From AP-15 sp963797115 (GTDB lineage: Bacteria > Pseudomonadota > Alphaproteobacteria > ATCC43930 > CGMCC-115725), in assembly GCA_963797115.1 (NCBI GenBank), contig CAWCOH010000007.1, positions 124,001-188,000 of the forward strand: a stretch of 64,000 nt of DNA, written 5' to 3'. Below are positions 7,736 to 17,436 of this stretch, piece by piece. Below the pieces are notes generated by a model. The model had not been told where the DNA came from. It did no database searches and saw only the letters and a program-made list of their open reading frames with translations. Position 1 is the stretch's first letter, and each line of letters begins with the position of its first letter. Position numbers and translations under genes: made by a program.

Positions 7736-9796
7736 GTGCCGCTCGACATCGTTTCCAGCGTTTGCCCGCACGACTGCCCGAGCGCTTGCGCGCTCGCGGT
7801 CGAGCGCCTCGGCGAGCGCCGGATCGGGCGGGTCAAGGGGGCGGCGGCGCAGACCTACACAGGGGGTGTCGTCTGCGCCAAGGTCGCCCGCTATGCCGAG
7901 CGCCAGCACCATCCGGAGCGCCTCTCCCAACCGCTGCGCCGAGATGGCGAGAAGGGTATCGGCCACCAGGCGTTCACGCCGATCTCGTGGGACGCGGCAC
8001 TCGACGAAGTCGCCGAGCGTTTGACACGCGCGGCTCAGCGACACGGCTCGGAGAGCGTGTGGCCCTATTACTACGCCGGGACGATGGGACTGGTGCAGCG
8101 CGACGGCATCAACCGGCTGCGCCATGCGATGCGCTATTCGCGCGAGGACCTGACGATCTGCAATGCGCTCTCCGACGCCGGCTGGCTCGCCGGGGTCGGG
8201 GTCAAGCGCGGCGTCGACGGTCGGGAAATGGCCAAGTCCGACCTGATCGTGATCTGGGGCGGCAACCCGGTCGCGACACAAATCAATGTGATGGCCCATA
8301 TCGCGGCGGCGCGCCGCGAGCGCGGCGCCCGGCTCGTCGTCGTCGATCCCTACCGCACCGCTACTGCCGAGCGCGCCGATCTCCACCTCGCTCCGCTCCC
8401 TGGAACCGACGGGGCGCTGGCCTGCGCGGTCATGCACGTGCTGTTCAGGGAAGGCTATGCCGACCGCACCTATATGGCGCGCTACACGGACGATCCCGAG
8501 GGGATCGAGGCGCATCTGGCGACCCGCGATCCGGCCTGGGCGGCCCGCATCACAGGGTTGTCGGAGGACGAGATCGTCGGGTTCGCGCGGCTCTACGGCC
8601 GCACCCAGCGCAGCTATATCCGGGTCGGGTACGGCTTCTCGCGCTCGCGCAACGGTGCCGCACAACTTTTCGCCGTCAGCTGCCTTCCGGCGGTGACCGG
8701 CGCCTGGGCCTATGAAGGCGGCGGCGCCCTTTATTCGAACCTCGGCCTTGTCGAGCTCGACCGCACCCTGATCGAGGGGCTCGACGTGGTCGATCCGACC
8801 ATCCGAATTCTCGATCAGTCGCGGATCGGCGCGGTGCTGACCGGCAATCGGCGCGATCTCGGCAACGGACCGCCGGTTGCGGCATTATTGATCCAGAACA
8901 CGAACCCGCTGGTCGTTGCGCCGGAATCGCGGCTCGTCCAGCGGGGTTTCGCGCGTTCTGACCTTTTCGTCTGCGTCCACGAGCAGTTCATGACCGAAAC
9001 CGCGGCGATGGCCGATATCGTGTTGCCGGCGACGACCTTCCTCGAGCATGACGACATCTACCCCGGCGGCGCTCACACCTACCTGCAGATCGGCCGGGCG
9101 GTGTTGCCGGCCCACGCAGAGTGCCGCTCGAACCACGAGGTGATCTGCGGGCTCGCCGAGCGGCTCGGCGCGCCCCATCCGGGCTTCGCGCTGAGTGCCG
9201 TCGAGCTGATCGACCGCACCTTGCAGATCAGCGGGCTGCCCGATGTCGAGCATTTCCCGGAAGACGGTCGGCTCGATTGCTGCCCGCCCTTTGCCACGGG
9301 CCATTTTCTTGACGGCTTCGCCCATGCCGACCGGAAATTTCATTTTCGTGCCGATTGGCCGGCGATCGGATCGGCTTTCGAGCAACTCCCGGCGTTTCCC
9401 GACCATGTCCGGGTGATCGACGACGGCGATCCCGGGCGGCCCTTCCGCTTGGTTGCCGCACCCTCGCGCTCGTTCCTCAACACCTCCTTCAACAACACGC
9501 CCTCGAGCCTCGCCCGCGAGGGCCGGCCGTCAGTCCTCGTCCATCCCGACGCACTGGCGAGCCTGGGGCTCGGTGACGGCGACCGGCTCCGCATCGGCAA
9601 CCGGCGCGGCAGTCTCGTGCTTCATGCGAAGGGCTTCGCGGGCATGCAAAAACGAGTAGTCATCGTCGAAGGGCTGTGGCCAAATCATGCGTTCGAGGAG
9701 GGTATCGGGATCAACCTGTTGACGAGCGCCGATCCCGGTCTGCCGCGTGGCGGCGCCGTCTTTCACGATACCTCGGTCTGGCTCAGACCGGCGTGA
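7736..9796 (+). CDS. Molybdopterin-dependent oxidoreductase (bis-MGD family, 4Fe-4S)
   Basis: A 686-residue member of the DMSO-reductase/formate-dehydrogenase superfamily. The N-terminal cysteine motif C-x3-C-x3-C (CPHDCPSAC) with a fourth cysteine in GGVVCAKVARY ligates a 4Fe-4S cluster. Cofactor-binding segments follow: WDAALDEVAERL, LIVIWGGNPVATQ, VVVDPYRTATAERAD, LIQNTNPLVVAPES and the C-terminal LRIGNRRGSLVLHA dinucleotide-binding fold. There is no twin-arginine signal, so the enzyme is probably cytoplasmic. The GTG at 7736 lies just before the cluster motif; the open frame back to 7640 adds an arginine-rich leader without family resemblance. Donor or acceptor unknown. The next gene starts 8 nt downstream. 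Confidence 0.85.
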   Translation: MPLDIVSSVCPHDCPSACALAVERLGERRIGRVKGAAAQTYTGGVVCAKVARYAERQHHPERLSQPLRRDGEKGIGHQAFTPISWDAALDEVAERLTRAAQRHGSESVWPYYYAGTMGLVQRDGINRLRHAMRYSREDLTICNALSDAGWLAGVGVKRGVDGREMAKSDLIVIWGGNPVATQINVMAHIAAARRERGARLVVVDPYRTATAERADLHLAPLPGTDGALACAVMHVLFREGYADRTYMARYTDDPEGIEAHLATRDPAWAARITGLSEDEIVGFARLYGRTQRSYIRVGYGFSRSRNGAAQLFAVSCLPAVTGAWAYEGGGALYSNLGLVELDRTLIEGLDVVDPTIRILDQSRIGAVLTGNRRDLGNGPPVAALLIQNTNPLVVAPESRLVQRGFARSDLFVCVHEQFMTETAAMADIVLPATTFLEHDDIYPGGAHTYLQIGRAVLPAHAECRSNHEVICGLAERLGAPHPGFALSAVELIDRTLQISGLPDVEHFPEDGRLDCCPPFATGHFLDGFAHADRKFHFRADWPAIGSAFEQLPAFPDHVRVIDDGDPGRPFRLVAAPSRSFLNTSFNNTPSSLAREGRPSVLVHPDALASLGLGDGDRLRIGNRRGSLVLHAKGFAGMQKRVVIVEGLWPNHAFEEGIGINLLTSADPGLPRGGAVFHDTSVWLRPA

Positions 9797-9803
9797 GGAG
9801 ACG

Positions 9804-10514
9804 ATGAGCGAGGACGAAAACCGGCTTCCCACCGAGCGGCACTCGACCGAAGTCGCGGACTTTTTGGACAAGCTGAAGCGGGCGCCGGCGGCGCATGCCG
9901 GCGGCGGGCGCGGCCGGCTGATCTTCGCGCTCGACGCGACCGCCAGCCGCGAGCCGACCTGGGACCGCGCGTGCCGCATCCAAGGCGAGATGTTCGAGGC
10001 GACGGCGGCTCTCGGCGGGCTCGAGATCCAGCTCGTCTATTACCGCGGCTTTTCGGAATGCAAGGCGAGCCGGTGGATGACCACCGCCGCCGACCTGCAC
10101 CGCGTCATGCGGTCGGTCTCTTGCGTCGGCGGCGAGACGCAGATAGAGCGGGTGCTGTTGCACACCATCGCCGAGACCCGCCGGCGCAAGGTCAACGCCC
10201 TCGTCTTTGTCGGCGACGCGATGGAGGAAAAAGTCGACCGGCTGTGCCGCCACGCCGGTGAGCTGGGTCTGCTAGGCGTGCCGGTCTTTCTCTTTCACGA
10301 GGGCCGCGACCGGATCGCGGCCGCGGCGTTCAAGCAGATCGCGACAGTGTCGCGGGGAGCTTATCTCAGTTTCGACCTCGCCAGCGCCGATCGCCTGAAA
10401 GAGCTGCTCGGTGCAGTCGCTGTTTATGCCGCCGGCGGCTATCGTGCCCTGACCGCTTATGGCGAGAAGAAGGGCGGCGAGGTGTTGCGGCTCACCTCAC
10501 AGCTGCGCAACTGA
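9804..10514 (+). CDS. VWA-like domain protein
   Basis: A 236-residue cytoplasmic protein with a von Willebrand A-like Rossmann fold: LIFALDATASREPTW supplies a MIDAS-like D-x-T/S-x-S position near residues 39-46, followed by GLEIQLVYYRGFSECKAS, a VGGETQIERVL segment and VNALVFVGDAMEE. Start ATG 9804 is preceded by GAGGAG. It lies 8 nt behind the molybdoenzyme and 9 nt ahead of a membrane J-protein, so the three form an apparent operon. Proteins of this VWA type can assist metal or cofactor insertion into enzymes, but that role is only an inference here. Confidence 0.75.
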   Translation: MSEDENRLPTERHSTEVADFLDKLKRAPAAHAGGGRGRLIFALDATASREPTWDRACRIQGEMFEATAALGGLEIQLVYYRGFSECKASRWMTTAADLHRVMRSVSCVGGETQIERVLLHTIAETRRRKVNALVFVGDAMEEKVDRLCRHAGELGLLGVPVFLFHEGRDRIAAAAFKQIATVSRGAYLSFDLASADRLKELLGAVAVYAAGGYRALTAYGEKKGGEVLRLTSQLRN

Positions 10515-10523
10515 GGGGCGGCG

Positions 10524-11237
10524 ATGCTCTACCTTTTGGGCGGGTTCGCGATCCTCGGCGGCCTTCTGCTGCTCGTCTATCTGTTCGTCAATGCCGATCC
10601 GGCGCGGCTCGCCCGCGGCCTCAAAGTAACCGGCATCGCTATGGCGGTGTTGGCGGTCGCCACCCTGGCGATCTCCCCAGCGTTTGGGCGGCTCTCGGCG
10701 CTGTTGGTGCCGGTCGCGATGCTGATGCCGCTCTTGGTTCGCGTCCGCGCTCTGCTCGACCGCTACCGCCCTCCCGCCGGAGGTCAGACTTCGACCGTGG
10801 CGACGCCGTTCCTGCGCATGACGCTCGATCACGACACCGGCAGCATGACCGGCACCATCCTGCAGGGCCGTTTCAGCGGCATGCGGGTCGAGGAGCTCGG
10901 CGGCGCCGATCTCCTGACGCTATTGCGCGAATGCCGCGCGGAGGACGAGGAGGGCGCGCGCCTTCTCGAGGCCTATCTCGATCGCGTTCGTCCCGATTGG
11001 CGCGACGAGCTCGCCGGTGAGCGTCCCGGCGCTTCCGGCGGCGGGGCGCGGCCTGCCGGGGGCGACATGACCGTTGACGAAGCCTACGCCATCCTCGGTT
11101 TGGCATCTGGCGCCGACGCCGAGGCGATAAAGGAGGCGCATCGCCGCCTGATGGTCAAGCTCCACCCCGACCACGGCGGCTCGGATTATCTCGCGACCAA
11201 GATCAACCGCGCCCGCGACGTGCTGCTCCGCCGTTAG
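10524..11237 (+). CDS. Membrane-anchored DnaJ-domain protein (TIM14/DjlA-like topology)
   Basis: A 237-residue protein with an N-terminal helix (LYLLGGFAILGGLLLLVYLF), a second hydrophobic segment at about 35-75 and a C-terminal J domain from about 180: MTVDEAYAILGLASGADAEA, with the HPD tripeptide (KLHPDHGGSD) needed to stimulate DnaK ATPase. The J domain is shortened at its end, as in Pam18/TIM14-type co-chaperones. It is translated immediately after the VWA-like gene; the stop overlaps by 4 nt the stop of the convergent lipoprotein gene at 11234. Confidence 0.85.
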   Translation: MLYLLGGFAILGGLLLLVYLFVNADPARLARGLKVTGIAMAVLAVATLAISPAFGRLSALLVPVAMLMPLLVRVRALLDRYRPPAGGQTSTVATPFLRMTLDHDTGSMTGTILQGRFSGMRVEELGGADLLTLLRECRAEDEEGARLLEAYLDRVRPDWRDELAGERPGASGGGARPAGGDMTVDEAYAILGLASGADAEAIKEAHRRLMVKLHPDHGGSDYLATKINRARDVLLRR

Positions 11238-11512
11238 TTCAACCCGGTGGTCGAGACGCATTCGAAATATCCGTAATGCAGACCGAGACCTTGGTCGCTT
11301 ACCCTTCTTAATCGCACGGTTTTGTTTCTGGTCGCGCAGGCCTTTTCCGCCACCTGCCTAGCCTCGTCGAGGCCATTGACGATGCCATCGTAACGAACGG
11401 CAACCTCGGCGTCCGTGTCGCGGACGACCGTCGGCGTTGTCGTACAGGCGCTGAATACGACCAGAACCGAGGACGCGACCAGCCAGCTGCTTCTGCCGAT
11501 GCGGAATGTCAT
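11234..11512 (-). CDS. Small lipoprotein, function unknown
   Basis: A 92-residue protein. The MTFRIGRSSWLVASSVLVVF signal sequence ends in a lipobox (VFSAC), so the mature protein should be lipid-anchored at the new N-terminal cysteine. The mature part carries a conserved-looking helix (VNGLDEARQVAEKACATRN) and ends in a strand with HYGYFECV. The ATG at 11512 gives a normal signal length; upstream in-frame codons would spoil it. The gene is convergent with the J-protein gene and the two stop codons overlap. Confidence 0.65.
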   Translation of the reverse strand: MTFRIGRSSWLVASSVLVVFSACTTTPTVVRDTDAEVAVRYDGIVNGLDEARQVAEKACATRNKTVRLRRVSDQGLGLHYGYFECVSTTGLN

Positions 11513-11587
11513 CCCTTCTCCGGGAAAAGAGGATAGATAAACCAGGCGGCCGAGCAAATCATCCTGGCCTCGACGCCGGAGATATCG

Positions 11588-13024
11588 TTGTCATTGTTGC
11601 GGTGGAACAGCCCTGCGGCGCGATCCGACGCGGCGCGCCGACCGATCCTGGTGCCGCTGGTCGTCGCCTGCGCGATGTTCATGCAGAACCTTGATTCGAC
11701 GGTGATCGCCACCGCGCTGCCGACGATCGCGCAATCGTTGGACGAGAGCCCGCTCACCCTCAACGTCGCAATCACTTGCTATCTGCTGAGCCTCGCGGTG
11801 TTCATCCCGATCAGCGGCTGGACCGCCGACCGGTTCGGGGCGCGGCGGGTGTTCAGCCTGGCGATCGTCGTCTTCACGTTGGGCTCGATCGGTTGCGGCC
11901 TCGCCAATTCGCTCGGGGCCCTGGTCGCCGCCCGTATCGTGCAGGGGATGGGCGGTGCGCTGATGGTGCCGGTCGGGCGGCTCGTTTTGCTGCGGACGGT
12001 GGAAAAATCCGATCTGGTGCGCGCCATGTCCTATGTCAGCGTCCCAGCATTGATCGGCCCGGTGATGGGCCCGCCGCTCGGCGGATTTATCGTCACCTAT
12101 TGGTCGTGGCGCTGGATTTTCTTCATCAACATTCCGATCGGCGTATTGGGCATCGTCCTTGTCAACTTGCTCGTTGGCGATCTCAAGGACGCGGGCCGGC
12201 GGCCGTTCGACCTCGCCGGCTTCGTGCTGACCGGAGTGGGGTTGGCGACCCTCGCCTTCGGCTTCGAGAATGTCGGGCGCGGCGCGCTGCCGAGCATTCT
12301 CGTCGCCACACTGCTCGCCGTCGGTGCCGGCTGCACGGTGCTTTATGTGCGCCACGCGCACCGCGTTGCCTACCCGATCATCGACCTCAAGCTGTTTCAG
12401 ATCCCGACCTATGCTGCGGCCTCGATCGGCGGCTTTCTGTTCCGCATGGGATTGGGGGCGCTGCCTTTCCTGTTGCCGCTGATGCTGCAGGTCGGGTTCG
12501 GGCTTGACGCGCTCTCCTCGGGTCTGTTGACCTTCGCCAGCGCGGCCGGTGCGATGACCATGAAGATGACCGCCGCGCGGATCATTCGCACCCTGGGCTT
12601 TCGCATCGTGCTGGTCGGCGACGCGGTGATCAGCGCTCTATTTCTGTTCGGCTACAGCCTCTTCCGCCCGGACACGCCACACCTGGTGATCTTTCTGGCG
12701 CTCCTGGCAGGGGGGTTCTTCCGCTCATTGCAGATGACCAGCATCAACACTCTGAGTTATGCCGATGTGCCGCCGGCTATGCTGAGCCGGGCGACGAGCC
12801 TCACCAGCATGGCGCAGCAGCTCTCGCAGACGGTCGGCGTCGCGTCGGGTGCGATGCTGCTGCAGATCGTGCTGGCGTTGCGCGGCGGCACCGCTCTGAC
12901 GGCGGCCGACTTCTACCCCGCCTTCATCGGGGTCGCGATGATCTCGGTGCTGTCGGTGCCGTTCTTCTTGCGGATGGCACCCGATGCCGGCGCCGAAGTC
13001 AGCGGCCGACCGGTGGCGCGCTGA
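11588..13024 (+). CDS. MFS exporter, DHA2 (EmrB/QacA-like, 14-helix) family
   Basis: A 478-residue proton-driven drug exporter. DHA2 motifs are visible: MFMQNLDSTVIATALPTIA in helix 1 (motif D1, L-D-x-T-V-x-x-A-L-P), GWTADRFGARRVF in the 2-3 loop (motif A), RIVQGMGGALMVPVGRL in helix 4 (motif B) and GPVMGPPLGGFI in helix 5 (motif C, the antiporter signature). The listed start is TTG; another TTG two codons on would serve equally well. No membrane-fusion or outer-membrane partner and no TetR-type regulator is adjacent, so it probably works alone. Broad substrate specificity is usual; none can be assigned. Confidence 0.88.
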   Translation: MSLLRWNSPAARSDAARRPILVPLVVACAMFMQNLDSTVIATALPTIAQSLDESPLTLNVAITCYLLSLAVFIPISGWTADRFGARRVFSLAIVVFTLGSIGCGLANSLGALVAARIVQGMGGALMVPVGRLVLLRTVEKSDLVRAMSYVSVPALIGPVMGPPLGGFIVTYWSWRWIFFINIPIGVLGIVLVNLLVGDLKDAGRRPFDLAGFVLTGVGLATLAFGFENVGRGALPSILVATLLAVGAGCTVLYVRHAHRVAYPIIDLKLFQIPTYAAASIGGFLFRMGLGALPFLLPLMLQVGFGLDALSSGLLTFASAAGAMTMKMTAARIIRTLGFRIVLVGDAVISALFLFGYSLFRPDTPHLVIFLALLAGGFFRSLQMTSINTLSYADVPPAMLSRATSLTSMAQQLSQTVGVASGAMLLQIVLALRGGTALTAADFYPAFIGVAMISVLSVPFFLRMAPDAGAEVSGRPVAR

Positions 13025-13039
13025 CGGCGCCCAGCTTAC

Positions 13040-13421
13040 CTATTCCGGGATCATGTCGAGGACCGGCTGTCCGTTATGCAGTCGTTCGGCCAGCCCTGAA
13101 TGGAAGCGCTCCAGCCATTGTGCGAACTCCTCCCGCGGTTTTGTGGGCCGCATCTCGTATTCGCCGGAGATCAACTCCATCATCCCGCGCATGTTCTGCA
13201 ATTCGATGCGGCCGAATGGTAGTCGTCGGCCTCAGCCGTATTGCCTGGATTTCGTTGAACCAATTGCGCAGCTCTCTCTTTAGATGCTGCCGCATGGGGG
13301 CGGGAAATCGAAGCCGACAAGCTTGATCAGGTGATTGTTAATCGGGCGAGCCAAGCCAATGATGATGTCGCGGGCGATCTTTTGGGGATACGCCATTTCG
13401 ATCGGTTGTTCGGCCTTCATG
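13040..13421 (-). pseudogene. Decayed small gene, family unknown, at least two frameshifts
   Basis: On the minus strand three frames join into one plausible protein: MKAEQPIEMAYPQKIARDII then LARPINNHLIKLVGFDF (from 13421), RQHLKRELRNWFNEIQAIRL in a second frame, and MMELISGEYEMRPTKPREEF then AQWLERFHSGLAERLHNGQP to a stop at 13040-13042 in a third. Each piece looks like true coding sequence (charged amphipathic helices) and none is complete alone. The composite would be about 125 residues; I do not recognise the family. It lies just beyond the stop of the ABC exporter gene. Confidence 0.5.
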
Positions 13422-13450
13422 ACCGGATACCGGCAGCGGTCGGAGCCCGG

Positions 13451-16400
13451 TTAATTGCCGGCCATGCGAAGGGGTTGCTGCGCGCCGGCGATCTGGCGGC
13501 GGATCAGTCGGGCATAGAGTCCGTTGCGGGCGAGGAGTTCGCCATGGGTGCCGGTCTCGACGAGCCGGCCGCGGTCGAGCACGGCGAGCCGATCGGAGTC
13601 GCGCACGGTCGAGAGCCGGTGGGCGATGACGATCGTCGTGCGGTCCCGCATCAAGGCTGCGAGAGCCGCGCGCACCTGAGCCTCGCTGACCGCGTCGAGA
13701 TGCGAGGTCGCCTCGTCGAGAATCAAGGTCGGGGCGTTCTTCAGAAACGCGCGGGCGATGGCGACGCGCTGCCGCTGGCCGCCCGAGAGCTGCACGCCGC
13801 GCTCCCCGACCATCGTGTCGAGCCCTTCGGGCAGGCTCTCGACGAACTCGGCGAGTGCCGCCTGCTCGAACGCCCGGCGGATCGCCGCCTCGTCGGCTTC
13901 TGGCCGCGCGAGCAGCACATTGGCCCGCAAGGTGTCGTTGAACAAATACGTGTCTTGCGAGACCAAGGAGATCCGCGTCCGCAGATGGTCGAGATCGAAA
14001 TCGCGGAGATCGACGCCGTCGATCACGATCCGCCCAGCACTTGAATCCCAGAAGCGCAGCAGCAGGTTGGCGATCGTCGTCTTGCCGGCGCCCGAGGGGC
14101 CGACCAGGGCCATCGTGGTTCCGGCCGCGATTTCGAGGCCGATTTCGGTGAGCGCAGGGCGCCGGACGCCGGGATAGGAGAAGCTCACCTCCTCGAAGCG
14201 GATCACCGAGCCGCCGGCCGGCGCAGGGGGGTGCAGGGCGCCGTCGACGACCGCCGGTTTTTCGCGCTGCACGGCGTAATAGCGGCGCGTCGAAGCGATC
14301 GTATCGGCGAGTTGCCGGCTGACGTGAGCGATCTCCGAAATCGGCAGAAACGAGGCCAATGCCAAGAGGATCAGCAACGGCAGGGTCGTCGCCGTCAGCT
14401 GATGATCGGCGGCGAGCCGCGCGCCGACCACCGCGACCGCCAACCCGCCGAGACCGGTCACAACCTCGAGCTGAGCAGTCTGCGCGGACAAATCGCGCAG
14501 CAGTTCGAGGCGGATCTTCTGATAGCCGCGAACCGCCTCCATGAATCCCAGGCGCCGACCGGCAATCGCCTGAAACGCGACGAGATCCGAGAGGCCCTGG
14601 ATTGTTTCGGTCACGTAGGCGCCCAAGAGGCCGAGCGCCTCGCGAGCCTGGGCGCCGAAGCGATCGATCCGCCTGCGCATCAGGACCGGCGCCAAACCGG
14701 CAAACAGGACGAAGGGCAGCAACGCCAAGGCGATCGGCCAGGCGACGACGGCGAGCGTCAGCAACACGGCCGAAGGCACGAGGATCGCTATCAGAGCCGG
14801 CGCCACGGTATGGGCAAAGAAATATTCGATCGTCTCGATGTCCTGATTGGCGAGCGCCACCAAGTCGCCCGAGCGACGCCGTACCAGATAGGCCGGCGCC
14901 AAGGTGTCGAGCTTGCGGAAGAGATCGATCCGCATCTCGGCCAGCAGGCGATAGGCGATGTCGTGGGCGAGCCAGGATTTCGAGCCAATGCAACAGTCCG
15001 GCGAGTGGTGCCGCGAGCCCCAGCAGGATCAGCAGGTAGCCGAACGGCGCGCCGACCTTAACTGCAGCGACGGCGAGAGCACTGAAGATGCCGATCCCGA
15101 TGAACGCCGCGGTCCGCGCTATTCCCGAGGTCACGACAACGGCGAAGCGCCGGCTCCATGGCTTGATGATCTGCATCAACGTGCCGAGCGTGGCGCCCCA
15201 GCCGACCGCGGCGGCCTGCGCGGCGATCGCGTCCGTCGCCGTCGCGCCTTCGGTCTCGATCTCGTCGCGCTCGCTGCGGTCCCTCGCCCCAGGGTCGTCC
15301 TCCGCGAGGTCGAAGTCGTCGTCACGCTCTTCGGCCTGCGCGCCCATCAGCCGGTGATACGGGCCGTCGCGCCGGATCAGCTCGGCGTGCCGGCCGCTCT
15401 CAACGATACGCCCCTTGTCGAGGACCAGGATGCGGTCGGCGCCGATCACGCTCGACAGCCGATGTGCCAGGATTAAGGTCGTGCGGCCGGCCGACAGGCG
15501 GTCGATTGCCTGTTGGATCACCGCCTCGTTTTCGGCGTCGACCGAGGAGAGCGCCTCGTCGAGGATCAGGATCGGCGCGTCGCGCAGCAGGGCGCGGGCG
15601 ATCGCCAGGCGCTGGCGTTGGCCGCCGGAGAGCAGCACGCCGCGTTCGCCGATCATCGTGGCGTAGCCCTGCGGCAGGGCCGAGATGAACTCGTGCGCGT
15701 TGGCGCCGCGCGCCGCGGCTTCGATTTCGGCGCGGTCGGCGTCCGGCTTGCCGAGCCGAAGGTTCTCCTCGACCGTGCCGTAGAACAAGTAGGTGTCCTG
15801 ATGAACGACGGCGATCATCCGCCGCAGTGCCTCGGGATCGAGCGTCTTCAGATCCTGCCCGCCGATCCGCACGGTCCCCTGCTGCGGGTCGAAGAGGCGC
15901 AGGAGCAGCCGCGCCACCGAAGATTTGCCCGAGCCGCTCGGCCCGACGATGCCGATCTTGCCGCCGGCGGCGACGGTGAAGGAAAGCCCGTCATGGGCCG
16001 CACCCCGCCCGCCGGGATAAGCGAAATTAACATCCTCGAAGGCGATGGTCGGAAGCAGCGGCCGGTTCGGCTTCGGTGGGCTCGCCTCGTGCGAGGCCAC
16101 CAGCGGCTCGGCGGCGAAAAGCGCGTTGATGCCGGCGGCCGCGGATTGCCCGAGCATCCCCTGATGCAGCACGGTTCTGAGGTCGCGCAAGGGGCGGAAC
16201 ACCTCGGTTCCCGCCATCAGCACGATCAGCAGCGCCTGCATGCTCATCTGGCCGTGCGACACCCGCCACACAGCGAGCGACAAGGCAGCGGCGGCGCCGA
16301 TCGCCACCCCGCAATCGGTAATGCCACGGGTCATCACACCCATCGAAATCACCCGCAGCGAGCTGTCGCACAGCTCGCGCGCCCGATCGGCGAGCCGGCG

Positions 16401-17054
16401 GCCATAGGCCGCACTCTGGCCGAACGCCTTCAGGGTCGGCAAGCCCTGGACACCGTCGAGGAACTCCGAGCCGAAGGATTTGAGGGCCCGCTGGCGCCGG
16501 TGGCTGGAGCGGCGCTCGATTTGGAGAAAGACTGTGGGGGCGATCAGGGTCACGAGCGCGAAAGCGAGCATCACCGCGGCGACCGGCACGTCCCAGAAGG
16601 CGATGAAGGCGAAGATTGCCAGCGGAGTCAGCACCGCGATCGTCAGCTGCGGAATGTATTGACCGAAGAAGGTCTGCAATTGCTCGACGCCGTCGACGAT
16701 CGACAGCATGACGCCGCCGGTGCGCTCGCCGGCGAACCAAGCCGGCCCGAGTGCGGCAATCTTGTCGTAGAGGCGGCCGCGTAATTCCTCCTGCACCCGG
16801 GTGGCCGTGCGGTGCGAGATCATCGTCCGGTGGTGATCGACAATGCCGCGCAGGATCACCGCGGCGGCGACGCCGACGGCCGGGATCGCGATGGCGAGGA
16901 AACCGGCGCCGTCGAACACGTGTGACAGCAGCACGCCGAGGATCGCGAAGCGAGCGATCCCGACCACCGAGGCGACTAGCCCCAGCAGGATGGCCAGGGC
17001 GATCCACCCTCGCAAGCCGACGGTCAGCTGCCATAGGCGTCGATCAAAGTACAT
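13451..17054 (-). CDS. Fused two-half ABC exporter (CydDC-like TMD-NBD-TMD-NBD), frameshifted near 14979
   Basis: A roughly 1,200-residue inner-membrane exporter. Half one (from ATG 17054) has CydD-like membrane helices (FFGQYIPQLTIAVLTPLAIF), Walker A GPSGSGKSS, signature LSGGQRQRLAIARALL and Walker B ILILDEALSS. Half two has its own membrane domain (RIDLFRKLDTLAPAYLVRRR), Walker A GPSGAGKTT, LSGGQRQRVAIARAFL and TLILDEATSH. The frame breaks at a TTT run at 14978-14980: reading LLHWLE then SWLAHDIAYRLLAEM restores continuity if one base is removed. CydDC exports cysteine or glutathione for bd oxidase maturation; whether this fused form does the same is inference. Intact except for that one base. 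Confidence 0.82.
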
Positions 17055-17118
17055 CGGTCGTTTCCTCCAGGTCGGAGAGCATAATTGAAGGGTGCGCAAA
17101 CCAAGCCAAAAATCTCGG

Positions 17119-17337
17119 TCACGGGTACCACGAGAACAGTTTCGAGCACGCCAATATCTGATGTTCGCGGGTTAATCCAATATCGGCGAGCAGACGGTCA
17201 TCGAGCCGCGAGAGAGCATCAAGCTCCCGCCCCTGAGAGCGCCCGGCTGCCCGCTCGAGGGCGCGGCGGCAGGGGCGGATCACTTTGTCCCACAAGACAG
17301 TAGTCGTCCTCTGGGGTTGGCGAACCAGGGTCAGCAT
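17119..17337 (-). CDS. DUF1127 (YjiS-like) domain protein
   Basis: A 72-residue basic protein. The C-terminal signature LSRLDDRLLADIGLTREHQI is the DUF1127 motif (L-D-D-R-x-L-x-D-I-G-L-x-R). Small arginine-rich proteins of this family act in phosphate and stress physiology and can bind RNA in some alphaproteobacteria. The ATG at 17337 yields the usual family length; the longer frame to 17508 runs into the LysR promoter and coding region. It is divergent from the LysR regulator gene, about 100 nt away. Confidence 0.75.
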   Translation of the reverse strand: MLTLVRQPQRTTTVLWDKVIRPCRRALERAAGRSQGRELDALSRLDDRLLADIGLTREHQILACSKLFSWYP

Positions 17338-17420
17338 TTTGGGATTTCCTTGGGCAATTCGTGTTTGCCCGATTTGGTGATACGTAACGAAATCAAGGAT
17401 CGACAAATTCGGCGACCTAC

Positions 17421-17436
17421 GATACACATTCGTATC
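17421..17436 (+). promoter_or_regulatory. Palindromic operator candidate GATAC-N6-GTATC
   Basis: A perfect inverted repeat with 5-base arms and a 6-base spacer ends one base before the LysR start ATG at 17437, inside the divergent DUF1127/LysR intergenic region. It lacks the strict T-N11-A form of a LysR box, so it may be an autoregulatory operator, another regulator's site or chance. Confidence 0.3.

Noticed and set aside
13338..17099. A single 1,253-codon open frame reading through most of the ABC exporter region
   Set aside because: After about 14979 the frame turns arginine- and proline-rich and the true transporter continues in another frame. I treat it as one frameshifted gene ending at 13451.
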